A DNA stretch of 15,927 nucleotides from Firmicutes bacterium AM55-24TS (GTDB lineage: Bacteria > Bacillota > Clostridia > UBA1381): positions 1-15,927 of the forward strand of contig QTVU01000052.1 in assembly GCA_003460745.1 (NCBI GenBank), read 5' to 3'. Shown here piece after piece: positions 6,654 to 14,897 of the stretch. The notes below the pieces were generated by a model. That model ran no database searches and was not told the origin of the DNA. It worked only from the letters and a program-made list of their open reading frames with translations. How positions within the stretch are numbered: position 1 is the first letter of the stretch; the number at the start of each line of letters is the position of its first letter. Position numbers and translations under genes: made by a program.

Positions 6654-6911
6654 GTTTTTTTATCCTCCTAAGTACAATGAACACAGCCATCATCAAAACA
6701 GCCACTCCCCCACAAATCGCAATCGGTACAATCGGCGATATTTTCTTATAAAGCAATACATATTTACAAGGTTTTGCCGTTTCAAAAACCGCATAACTGC
6801 CGTCAATCGTACAATCAACCATACTCCATTTACCGTCAATCTGTACTGCAATCTTTGCCGCCTTTTTCTTATCATCACGAATATGTACTTTTATAACATC
6901 ATAAGCATCTT
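6622..6911 (-). pseudogene. C-terminal, membrane-anchor part of the GLUG surface protein after a second frameshift
   Basis: From 6909 down to the stop at 6622-6624, a continuous frame reads DVIKVHIRDDKKKAAK and on through a small beta-type domain (KWSMVDCTIDGSYAVFE). It ends in a transmembrane helix (about PIAICGGVAVLMMAVFIVL) and a basic tail, RRIKKHGRSKEK. That order of helix then positive charges fits a C-terminal anchor with the tail inside the cell. The part before 6822 has no start codon or ribosome site of its own. It makes sense only as the continuation of the gene upstream, joined by restoring one base near 6909-6914. Without it the surface protein would lack its anchor. It contains the ribosome site of tetR. 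Confidence 0.75.
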
Positions 6912-7157
6912 ACTTAACGTAAATGAGTATGCCTTACCGTTTTTATATCCGTCAAAAACGTGGTCAACATCTTCCTCTTTGAGCGACAATGTTGTATTAT
7001 CCGCAAATACGCTTTCGGCAAGCATTAACGGCGGTTCTTCGCCTGATGAAATAGTCGTTGTTGCCTTGTTGTATTCTGCCGAAAATGTAGTGTGACGTAT
7101 GATAGGACTTTTCACGTCCTTATCCCACATCGGCACTTCGCTGCCGTCAGCGGTAAG
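6891..7157 (-). pseudogene. Middle fragment of the GLUG surface protein between two frameshifts
   Basis: This frame runs LTADGSEVPMWDKDVKS and onward for 82 codons to about 6912, and continues the preceding protein in sense and composition. It joins the main frame if one base, probably G, is restored near 7158-7160, turning ...DIPSLPL into ...DIPELTADG. After about 6912 this frame soon hits TAA (6891-6893), while the next frame carries on the protein. A GTG at 7136 could be read as a start, but no ribosome site precedes it. I treat this as part of a broken or mis-sequenced gene, not as a separate gene. Confidence 0.75.
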
Positions 7158-10051
7158 CTCGGTATATCGCTGTCATTTAATACAGTACCGTAATCAACTG
7201 TCATTGACTTCAATTCTTTATCTTTATCCTTGAATATAACATTGAAATGAAATCTTGAAAGTTCGGTTGACTTTGACTGCAAAATCGCACCTATACTCTC
7301 GGCGTCATTTTGAGCCAAACTCTTTATTTGCGGAAGGAATTTATCTCCGTCCGCCATATAGAAATTACCGTTATCCAAAAGTGGCATACGGCTCGGAAAA
7401 CTGCCGTCAGACGTTGTCATATCGTCAGGCTTAACAGCCTCTGCTCTGCCCTCAAGGTTCATTCCGCTTATACCTGAAAGTCCCTCATCAATAAAATAAC
7501 AGCCCGTAACATCACCGTCAACAAATCCCACTATTGCGCCGGCATCATCTTTTTTGCCGTCCAATCTCGGAAGCGAATATGACGTATTAATATTTTTAGC
7601 CGAGCCGGCAATACCGCCGATATGGTCGTTACCGTCAACATCATTTATCGCAATACAATTATCTATATTTCCGCTTGTATATCCTGCCGTACCACCGCTG
7701 TAACTGCCGTCATTTACAGTAATTTCACCTGTTGTAAGCGAATTTTTTATATTGCCTATATCACTCTTACCGCAAATACCGCCCGCATATTTCGATTCTG
7801 CGGTTACATTACCGAAACTTATACAAGAATCAATTACAGCTTTCAAAACAGAATCGGAATTTACTTTAGTGCCGTCAGGCAAAGTAAGATTTTCGCCGGA
7901 ACGAACTATCGACTCAAAGCCGACACATCCGACTACACCGCCTGTCGATTCGGTTCCGTCTACGGTACCGTTATTTATACAATATTTCACAAGTGCCGTA
8001 TCGGCATTTTCATCACCGATAAGTCTTGGCAACGAAATATCCGTACTCTTCAAATCACTTATTGCAGTTTTTTCATCATCTGCTTCCGCCGCTTTAGCCG
8101 TTGTGAACAACATATCCTTTAGCATACCGACAACAGACGGTTCAACGTCATAACTGCTGTCAAGCTCACCGTCAGGTGTTACGTTGTAGCCCGGATCAAT
8201 ATCGTCCTCAGATTTTACACTTTCCGAAGAAGTATCATTATTGCTGTCGCTTCCACCGCTGTTACCTCCGCTACTGTCACTACCGCCATTGCTTGGTGTT
8301 GCCGTCGGTCTTATCATAGGGCCTAATGTAGGCAACGGCTTTAACGTAGGAAGTGTTGAACCCAACTTATCAAGTACGTCTTTAAATGATTTAATTGTAT
8401 CTTTTAATCCTTTCAATTCCTTGCTCATATTCAAAACAAGGTTGTCAAGATTCTCCATTGTATCACTGACCGAATCACCGACATCACCCGATACATATTT
8501 AAGCTGTCTTAAAAGTTTCTTCAATTCTTCATTTGTATCGTCAAGATTATCAATTACATCATCAATATCTTTTTCCATCTTGTCAAGACGATTTGAAAGT
8601 TTGTCTTTTGAATCGTCAACATCATCTTTGCCCTTATCAAGCGAATCGTTCAAATTGTCGATAAGGTCTGACAATTCATCACCCTTGCCGTCAAATTCGT
8701 CAAGGAAATCATCAAGCGATTCAAGAGAAGTATTAAGCGAATCACTCACATCTCTGATTGACTGCTTTGATTCGTCTGTGAACGAAGATATATCTCCTCT
8801 TGCTTGGTCAAGCGTATCTTTCAGCGAACCTGTCACATTACTGTCAGACGCTGAATTTACCGCATTTGTTATACTGTCCATCATATTGACGGCTGAATCC
8901 GTAAGAACGTCAAGCCTTGAACGTGTATTATTTTTCGCGTCACCCAAGCCTAAAAGCGACATAAGTCCCGATACATCATTTGAACCTGTCAACAGTTTCA
9001 AACCGTATTCAATTAACTTTGTTCTTGCACTTGAAATATCATTTTGAAATGTATCTATATCTTTTTCTATCGCCGCTTTTGCACTCTGATACGACAAATC
9101 AATATCTGTATACGGTTCAAATCGACCGACTACACCGCCGACACTTCTTCTTCCCTGAATTGCTGCATTATTGATACATTCTCTTACTTCACCGCTTTGT
9201 GTACCGACTATACCGCCGATATTGTCGCCGAAGCTTTCGCCGCCGACTTCGCCGTTATTTGTACAAATAACAACCGCACCCTCGTTATTACCACAGATAC
9301 CGCCGGCGTTTACCGTATTTTCGTTTGCGTCCGGACATACTTTTCCGTCATTTCGACTTAGCTTTATTCTGCCCTCATTGTAACCGACTATACCGCCTGT
9401 TTCACTGTCACCAACAACTGTAGCCGAATTTGCGGAAGAATCAACAACACCGGTCATTGCATTGTAGCCGACAAGTCCTCCGACCTGTTTCTGACCTTTG
9501 ATATTTCCGCCGTATGAACAGTTTACGATTTTACCCGCGTTATAGCCGACAAGTCCGCCTGCACCTTTTGAGCCTTTATCAAAATTTTGAGTATTTATAT
9601 CAGTCTTACTCAAAATCGAGGTGGCTTTTTGTCTAAAAACCGATTCCGTATCGGTTCCGACTGTAACCTTTATATCTCCTGTTACGTTCAAATCTCTGAT
9701 CTGACCTTCTTTTGTCACTGAACAGAAAAGTCCTTTATTTGAACCCTCAAATGAAAGCTTGACATTCTTTATACTGTGACCGCCGCCCTCAAAAGTTCCG
9801 CAGAATACCTCCGCACTTTTTATTTCCACACCGTTTAAATCAATATCATTTTGTAATACGAACTTCTTATTTTTTGAATACTCGTCATATACGCACTTTT
9901 CAAAAAATTCTTTAAGGTCGTTCACTGTCGATATTGCAACAGTGTCGTCTGCCTGTACAATGCACATAGGTAATATGTTTAGCATTATAACAAGTGCAGT
10001 CAGAAAAGATATGATTTTATTGTTCTTCTTCGTTGTTCTCATTATCCTCAT
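7112..10051 (-). CDS. Large secreted GLUG-repeat/coiled-coil surface protein, frameshifted near its 3' end
   Basis: As it stands this frame gives 979 residues; with two bases restored the protein would be about 1140 residues, ending at 6622. The order is: a signal peptide ending near VQA-DD (to residue 34); six GLUG-type repeats with GGLVGYN-like cores at 165, 191, 219, 250, 279 and 305; a helical, heptad-rich coiled coil (about 320-565); a Pro/Thr then Ser/Gly/Asn/Asp linker (566-640); and five more GLUG cores at 704, 757, 786, 812 and 838. A beta region follows, then (after the shifts) a C-terminal membrane anchor. GLUG repeats occur in bacterial surface proteins; the function here is unknown. 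The AGGAGG site (10052-10057) abuts the first ATG, so the second ATG at 10042, 9 nt away, is the likelier start. The gene overlaps the transporter gene by 26-35 nt. Confidence 0.85.
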   Translation of the reverse strand: MRIMRTTKKNNKIISFLTALVIMLNILPMCIVQADDTVAISTVNDLKEFFEKCVYDEYSKNKKFVLQNDIDLNGVEIKSAEVFCGTFEGGGHSIKNVKLSFEGSNKGLFCSVTKEGQIRDLNVTGDIKVTVGTDTESVFRQKATSILSKTDINTQNFDKGSKGAGGLVGYNAGKIVNCSYGGNIKGQKQVGGLVGYNAMTGVVDSSANSATVVGDSETGGIVGYNEGRIKLSRNDGKVCPDANENTVNAGGICGNNEGAVVICTNNGEVGGESFGDNIGGIVGTQSGEVRECINNAAIQGRRSVGGVVGRFEPYTDIDLSYQSAKAAIEKDIDTFQNDISSARTKLIEYGLKLLTGSNDVSGLMSLLGLGDAKNNTRSRLDVLTDSAVNMMDSITNAVNSASDSNVTGSLKDTLDQARGDISSFTDESKQSIRDVSDSLNTSLESLDDFLDEFDGKGDELSDLIDNLNDSLDKGKDDVDDSKDKLSNRLDKMEKDIDDVIDNLDDTNEELKKLLRQLKYVSGDVGDSVSDTMENLDNLVLNMSKELKGLKDTIKSFKDVLDKLGSTLPTLKPLPTLGPMIRPTATPSNGGSDSSGGNSGGSDSNNDTSSESVKSEDDIDPGYNVTPDGELDSSYDVEPSVVGMLKDMLFTTAKAAEADDEKTAISDLKSTDISLPRLIGDENADTALVKYCINNGTVDGTESTGGVVGCVGFESIVRSGENLTLPDGTKVNSDSVLKAVIDSCISFGNVTAESKYAGGICGKSDIGNIKNSLTTGEITVNDGSYSGGTAGYTSGNIDNCIAINDVDGNDHIGGIAGSAKNINTSYSLPRLDGKKDDAGAIVGFVDGDVTGCYFIDEGLSGISGMNLEGRAEAVKPDDMTTSDGSFPSRMPLLDNGNFYMADGDKFLPQIKSLAQNDAESIGAILQSKSTELSRFHFNVIFKDKDKELKSMTVDYGTVLNDSDIPSLPLTAAKCRCGIRT

Positions 10052-12563
10052 CCTCCTGCTTTTCTTTTATTTCTATATTATCGTCATTATCGCTATTATC
10101 GTCCTTACCTTCTGTAAGCAACATATCCTGTTGATTTCCGAGTTCGACCTTTGCGTCTATATCGCCCTTTACCAAACCGTAGAATACACCGTCCATAAAG
10201 CCTGAAACGTGACCTCTGACACGACCGTTGACGAACATAATTCCGGACATTTCTCTCTTCGCCGCTTTGTCGTCATCTGTTGCCTTTTTACCGAATGCGG
10301 TCTTTTCAATAAACTTATCGCACAACAGTACAATTTGCGGAAGTACCATCATTACTATAACTATTGATATTAACGTTCCGCGTCCAAGCGCCGTACCGAG
10401 TGCCGATATAATAGCATTTGTCGAAATCATACCTATTAAAAATCCCGCAAGTGTAAGGATTGAACCTGATGTAAGAATTGTCGGGAACGATTGGTTAAGT
10501 GCGGTTGACGCCGCCTGTTTATTATCCATTGTTTCCTTTAATTCAAGGTATCTGTTCGTAAATACGATAGCATAGTCAATCGTAGCACCCATCTGAATTG
10601 AACTTACAACCAAGTATGCAAGGAAGTACAATCTCTGCCCTGTAAGGAACGGAATTGAGAAGTTAATCCACACACTTCCCTGTATCGCAAGTACCAAAAG
10701 CACCGGAACACCTGCCGAACGGAATGTGAACATCAATATCAAAAGCAATGCCAAGATTGTTATAAGATTAATCTTATTATTGTCTCCGCCGAACGAATCA
10801 CCCAAGTCACGGCTGTTTACGCTGTCGCTGACAAGCAAACATTCGTCATAATACTTTTCAACGTCACTTCTGACGTCTTTAAGCATTTGATATGCCTCGT
10901 CACTTTCAATGTCACATTTATATGTAAAGATTATTCTTGAATAATTATCGCTTTCAAGCTGGTCTTTCGCGTCTGTCAGCTTGTCGTAAAGGTCGTTAAT
11001 ATCATTCGTTTGATCTTCGTCAAGATTGATTACACCCAAATCCATCTTCTCGTGTACATACATAAACAAGTCGATTATAGGCACTTCGTAATCATTTACA
11101 TCACCGAATATTGCACTGTATTCATCGTGTTCCGCGCCGTATGCCTGGAACAGAAGACAACACAAATCATAATCGATATTCATAAGCTTTGAAGTTTCTC
11201 TTGCGTTGATTTTTTCGGTAAGTATGTGGTCGTCGTCAAGCTCCGTATTTGCAAGACCCAAAGCCGAATTTATGCTCGGATTTTCCTCGACAAGCGATAT
11301 AACTTTTGCCTCTCTGTCATAGTCACCGGACGGAACTATAACCGCAAGCTGATGATCCGTACCGAAAATTTCATCAACCTTTCGTTTTGCGATTGAGTTT
11401 TCGGTCGGCTTTTTAAGCTGTTCGGCTGTGGCGTCAAAAGCATAGTTACTCATTGACGAAAGCACCGCACCGACTGCTATAATCGCAATAAATATGTAAG
11501 GCACAATGTTCTTTAATTTAATAACAACCTTACACCATTTCTCGATGCTCGGCACAAAAGAACGGTGAGTTGTTTTATCAATCTTATCCGAAAATGCCAA
11601 AAGCAAGCCGGGCATAATAAAGAACACCGTAACAAGACTGCATATGATACCTTTACAAAGTACCAAACCCATATCCATACCGATTCTAAGCTGCATTACC
11701 ATAAGTGCGGCAAGACCTGCAAGTGTTGTAAGACTTGATGAACTGATTTCAAGGATAGCCTTTGAAAGTGCGGTTACTATCGCGTCATACGCATTCTTTG
11801 TCTGCTTTTCCTCCGCAAATCTGTGCGAAAGGATAATCGCATAGTCAATCGCCAGAGCCAACTGCAACACCACCGCAACCGACTTTGTAATAAACGAAAT
11901 TTCACCGAGCAGATAGTTCGTACCCATATTCAAAAGTGCCGCCACGCCGAATACTATAAGGAATATCGGCACTTCCATAAAGCTCTGTGACGTGAACAGC
12001 AAAACCGCTATAATTATCACAAGTGCTATACCCAAAATAACGGTCATTTCTTTTTCAAGCTGTTTAGAACTGTCATCTATACTGTCTGAATAAGCATAGA
12101 AGTCATATCCGTCAAGCTGTGCTTTCAAATCATCGACAATTTCAAGTTCTCTGTCCAAATCGTCACGCACGCTAAGCGTAACCGTAAACAATGCCGCAGA
12201 ATCTTTATAGTGGTCGTCGTCATTTTCAAACTCAACCTCTTTTACTCCGTCAACCTTTTCGAGTTTATCTTTCAGCTTTTCCGCTGTTTCGGTCGTTATG
12301 GTCGTAACCATTATTTTTTCCGTATCGTATGTAATAAACTCATCGTCCATTAAAGTAAGTCCGCGTCTTGTTTCCGTTTCTTCGGGAAGATATGAACTTA
12401 TGTCGTTGTTTACCTGCACTTTCGGTATTGATATTACGCACAATACAAGTGCAAGTGCAAATATTAAATAGAATGCACGTCTTTTATCAACAATAAAAGT
12501 TGCTATTTTTACCATTAAATTATTGTCTTTTCGACTATCATTTTTCACATCATTTTTCTTCAT
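10017..12563 (-). CDS. MMPL/RND-family membrane transporter
   Basis: This 848-residue protein has the duplicated RND layout. It starts with a first helix (30-47) and an extracellular domain (about 50-170). A five- to six-helix block (about 172-325) contains AIDYAI with Asp240-Tyr241. A further helix (352-370), a second extracellular domain (372-595) and a second block (597-748) with TIDYAI (Asp663-Tyr664) follow. The paired Asp-Tyr residues match the proton-relay sites of MMPL proteins, so both halves look functional. MMPL members export lipids, siderophores or drugs; the substrate here is unknown. After the last helix come a glycine-spaced stretch (779-808) and an acidic tail (816-848). It is the first gene of unit B, with GGAGA (12573-12577) 9 nt before the ATG and a strong promoter upstream. 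Confidence 0.93.
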   Translation of the reverse strand: MKKNDVKNDSRKDNNLMVKIATFIVDKRRAFYLIFALALVLCVISIPKVQVNNDISSYLPEETETRRGLTLMDDEFITYDTEKIMVTTITTETAEKLKDKLEKVDGVKEVEFENDDDHYKDSAALFTVTLSVRDDLDRELEIVDDLKAQLDGYDFYAYSDSIDDSSKQLEKEMTVILGIALVIIIAVLLFTSQSFMEVPIFLIVFGVAALLNMGTNYLLGEISFITKSVAVVLQLALAIDYAIILSHRFAEEKQTKNAYDAIVTALSKAILEISSSSLTTLAGLAALMVMQLRIGMDMGLVLCKGIICSLVTVFFIMPGLLLAFSDKIDKTTHRSFVPSIEKWCKVVIKLKNIVPYIFIAIIAVGAVLSSMSNYAFDATAEQLKKPTENSIAKRKVDEIFGTDHQLAVIVPSGDYDREAKVISLVEENPSINSALGLANTELDDDHILTEKINARETSKLMNIDYDLCCLLFQAYGAEHDEYSAIFGDVNDYEVPIIDLFMYVHEKMDLGVINLDEDQTNDINDLYDKLTDAKDQLESDNYSRIIFTYKCDIESDEAYQMLKDVRSDVEKYYDECLLVSDSVNSRDLGDSFGGDNNKINLITILALLLILMFTFRSAGVPVLLVLAIQGSVWINFSIPFLTGQRLYFLAYLVVSSIQMGATIDYAIVFTNRYLELKETMDNKQAASTALNQSFPTILTSGSILTLAGFLIGMISTNAIISALGTALGRGTLISIVIVMMVLPQIVLLCDKFIEKTAFGKKATDDDKAAKREMSGIMFVNGRVRGHVSGFMDGVFYGLVKGDIDAKVELGNQQDMLLTEGKDDNSDNDDNIEIKEKQEDEDNENNEEEQ

Positions 12564-12602
12564 ATATTTACATCTCCGAAAACATTAATCTCATCAATAC
12601 AT

Positions 12603-12631
12603 ATTATAAATTCCGTCACTTTGTACGTCAA
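12603..12631 (-). promoter_or_regulatory. Sigma-A promoter of the MMPL-GLUG-TetR unit
   Basis: On the minus strand, TTGACG (12626-12631), a 17-nt spacer and TATAAT (12603-12608) make a near-ideal promoter about 40 nt before the transporter start. A GTCACTTTG-containing motif lies in the spacer (12608-12623) and recurs upstream, so this is the obvious place for the TetR-type protein of the unit to act. The operator itself is not proven. Confidence 0.8.
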
Positions 12632-12711
12632 CAGTCAATTTTCATATCGGTGTTTATTTTCCGACACTTACAAGTTATTTTGTATCTATTTCTACAAATT
12701 TTGTCACTTTG
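12608..12711. promoter_or_regulatory. Iterated motif upstream of the transporter gene
   Basis: On the plus strand, AAATTCCGTCACTTTG (12608-12623) recurs as AAATTTTGTCACTTTG (12696-12711), 14 of 16 identical and 88 bp apart. A degenerate third copy, TTCCGACACTT, lies between them at 12659-12669. The first copy occupies the promoter spacer. The copies are direct, not inverted, which is not the classical TetR operator form. They could bind another regulator or a cooperative array. Confidence 0.45.
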
Positions 12712-12747
12712 CCCAAAACAAATTAATTTAAAACAATGTTTTTGTAT

Positions 12748-12773
12748 AAAAGAAAAAGGACGTTTTATCGTCC
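12748..12773 (-). terminator. Intrinsic terminator of the glycosyltransferase-trxB-amidohydrolase unit
   Basis: A 5-bp GC-rich stem (GGACG, 12758-12762, with CGTCC, 12769-12773) and a 6-nt loop are followed on the minus strand by TTTTTCTTTT. It starts 5 nt after the amidohydrolase stop codon. The form and position are textbook. Confidence 0.85.
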
Positions 12774-12778
12774 CATTC

Positions 12779-13942
12779 TTACTTTATGTCTGTTACACAT
12801 TTTCCGTCTATGAACGTCATAACACATTCAGACTCAAATCTTGTCGGCAAATCTGTAAACACTGCAATATCGGCGTCTTTACCGACTTCAAGCGTACCAA
12901 CTCTGTCGTCAATCCAACAGTTTTTTGCCGCTGTGGAGGTTATCGCTTTCAGTGCTTTCTCTTCGTCCATACCATGCTTAACCGCCATAACCGCACAAAG
13001 CGACAGATTTTCAATCGTAATTTCGGGGTGATCCGTTATTATCGCAACGTCAATACCTCTGTCCGAAAGATTTTTATATGTATCAAAAGTTAAGTTTTTA
13101 AGCTCCGGTTTACTTCTGTCCGAAAGTGTCGGACCAAGCATTACAGGTAATTTTTCACGTTCCAAAATCGGTGCTATTCTGTCACCGTCCGAGCAATGCT
13201 CAAGCGTAACGCAAATATCAAATTCTTTGCCCAATCTGATTGCACTGCAAATATCGTCTGCCCTGTGTGCGTGAATTTTAACAGGTATCTGTTTTTTGAG
13301 TACAGGTATCATTGCGTCAAGCTTTATATCGAATTCAGGCTTGTCGTGTTCTTCGCTGTTTTCATTATATGCGTCAAGCTGATTCATATAATCTCTTGAT
13401 TTTATAAGCAATTCGCGTATCAAAGCCATTGTTCCCATACGCGTAACAGGTGCCTCGTCCTTTTCATTGTACACGCATTTTGGGTTTTCACCAAGTGCAA
13501 ATTTCATTGCAACAGGTGTTTTAATAATCATATCATCTACGCATATTCCGTACGTCTTAACCGCCGCAAACTGTCCGCCCACAGGGTTTGCACTGCCCGG
13601 TCCTGTTACAACGGTTGTAACACCTGCGTTATACGCGTCTTTAAACCCACGGTCAAACGGATTTATTCCGTCAATCGCACGAAGGTGCGGCATTATCGGG
13701 TCGCTGTCCTCGTTACCGTCATCACCCTCAAATCCAAGCGAATCTTCAAACATTCCGACATGACAATGTGCGTCAATCAGTCCGGGCATAACGATTTTAC
13801 CCTCTGCGTCAATAATCTTATCCGCCTCAAATACTTTATCTTCACCTACATACTGTATCTTTTCATCAAACAATATACAGCCGTTCTTGTACTTTTCGCC
13901 TGTCATTGTTACTATTTCGGCATTTTTTATAAGTGTCTTCAT
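12779..13942 (-). CDS. Metal-dependent amidohydrolase (imidazolonepropionase-like)
   Basis: This 387-residue protein belongs to the amidohydrolase superfamily, whose TIM-barrel enzymes hydrolyse C-N bonds with bound metal. The small beta-domain strands at each end (IVTMTGE and VGTLEVGKDADIAVF) frame the barrel. Likely metal ligands are His59 and His61 (DAHCH), His224/His226 (KIHAHRADD), His249 (EHC) and Asp304 (ITDHP). All are present, so it should be active. The pattern resembles COG1228-type, imidazolonepropionase-like enzymes, but no histidine-degradation genes are near and the substrate cannot be read. It follows trxB by 19 nt, with a modest AAAAGGA ribosome site (13950-13956) 7 nt before the ATG. 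It is the last gene of unit A, ended by an intrinsic terminator. Confidence 0.88.
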   Translation of the reverse strand: MKTLIKNAEIVTMTGEKYKNGCILFDEKIQYVGEDKVFEADKIIDAEGKIVMPGLIDAHCHVGMFEDSLGFEGDDGNEDSDPIMPHLRAIDGINPFDRGFKDAYNAGVTTVVTGPGSANPVGGQFAAVKTYGICVDDMIIKTPVAMKFALGENPKCVYNEKDEAPVTRMGTMALIRELLIKSRDYMNQLDAYNENSEEHDKPEFDIKLDAMIPVLKKQIPVKIHAHRADDICSAIRLGKEFDICVTLEHCSDGDRIAPILEREKLPVMLGPTLSDRSKPELKNLTFDTYKNLSDRGIDVAIITDHPEITIENLSLCAVMAVKHGMDEEKALKAITSTAAKNCWIDDRVGTLEVGKDADIAVFTDLPTRFESECVMTFIDGKCVTDIK

Positions 13943-13961
13943 AGTTTTATCCTTTTACCTT

Positions 13962-14897
13962 TTATATGCTTTTAATTCCGAGTTCATTCACATAATTAAC
14001 CGCACTTGTCGCAGCGATTGCACCGTCTGCCGCCGCTGTTATAACCTGTCTTAACGGTGATACTCTTACGTCACCTGCCGCAAATATACCTGTTATGTTA
14101 GTCGCAAGGTACATATCCGTCTTGACAAATCCGTGCTGACAACATTCAACCCCGCAATCTTTTGCAAGATCGGACGACGGCTTTACACCTATTGCGACGA
14201 TAGCGCCCGATACGTTCAAAATACTCTTTTCGCCTGTTACCGTGTTTCTAATATCAACACCCTCAAGCATATTTGAGCCTACGAATTTATCAACTACGGT
14301 ATCTGTAAGCACGGTTATTTTGCCGTTTCTTTTTACGTTTTCAACCATTGTAGCCGCCGCTCTGAACTTCTTGCTTCTGTTTAGGACATAGACTTTACGG
14401 CAAAATCCCGCAAGATACAATGCGTCCTCCATAGCCGTATTTCCACCGCCTACAACACACACGTCCTTATCCTTAAAAAACGCGCCGTCACAAGTCGCAC
14501 AATACGAAACACCTGCACCGGTAAAATCTTCTTCACCGTCTGCACCGAGCGTTTTTGGTACTGCACCTGTTGCAAAAATTATTGACTTTACCATATAAGT
14601 ATTTCTTCTTGTGTGAATAACCTTTATGCCGTATTCGGCATTTTCGATTGACTTAACATTTTCCGAAACAAATGTTGCGCCGAATTTTCTTGCGTGTTCT
14701 TCGATTGCTTTTGAAAGTTCTTCACCTGTCGGATTGTTTGCAAATCCCGGATAATTGTCTATTTCATACGTTTTTATTGCTTGACCGCCGTATGCGATTT
14801 TTTCGATTACAAGCGTTTTCATACCGCCTCTTGCGGCATATATAGCAGCTGACATTCCGGCAGGGCCTCCGCCGATTATTGCAACATCATATATCAT
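13962..14897 (-). CDS. trxB: Thioredoxin reductase
   Basis: This 311-residue flavoprotein has the low-molecular-weight thioredoxin reductase layout: FAD motif GGGPAG (9-14), redox pair CATC (Cys133, Cys136) and nicotinamide-nucleotide motif GGGNTA (150-155), then the FAD-binding AAGDVR near the C-terminus. It would use NADPH to reduce thioredoxin, such as the one at 2949-3266. The usual HRRxxFRA motif that grips the NADPH phosphate reads NRSKKFRA here (173-180), with the first His and one Arg missing, so cofactor preference is less certain. Its ATG overlaps the upstream stop codon by 1 nt (TAATG), with GAGG inside the end of the glycosyltransferase gene, so translation is probably coupled. 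Related ferredoxin-dependent flavoenzymes lack GGGNTA, which argues against that alternative. Confidence 0.94.
   Translation of the reverse strand: MIYDVAIIGGGPAGMSAAIYAARGGMKTLVIEKIAYGGQAIKTYEIDNYPGFANNPTGEELSKAIEEHARKFGATFVSENVKSIENAEYGIKVIHTRRNTYMVKSIIFATGAVPKTLGADGEEDFTGAGVSYCATCDGAFFKDKDVCVVGGGNTAMEDALYLAGFCRKVYVLNRSKKFRAAATMVENVKRNGKITVLTDTVVDKFVGSNMLEGVDIRNTVTGEKSILNVSGAIVAIGVKPSSDLAKDCGVECCQHGFVKTDMYLATNITGIFAAGDVRVSPLRQVITAAADGAIAATSAVNYVNELGIKSI

Noticed and set aside
7134..7136. GTG at 7136 as the start of a separate small gene
   Set aside because: No ribosome site precedes it, and the protein sense continues upstream into the main frame once a base is restored.
6905..7163. Programmed ribosomal frameshifting in the surface-protein gene
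   Set aside because: Neither junction has a slippery heptamer or an evident stimulatory hairpin, and two independent programmed shifts in one gene would be unlikely.
8241..9047. A long plus-strand reading frame (268 codons, Ser/Leu-rich)
   Set aside because: It is the antisense of the coiled-coil region of the surface protein. The repetitive Asp/Ser/Leu codons there keep the other strand open. It has no ribosome site or recognisable domain.
12500..13093. A plus-strand reading frame of 197 codons crossing a terminator and two gene ends
   Set aside because: It spans the promoter and terminator between units A and B and overlaps two solid genes on the other strand.
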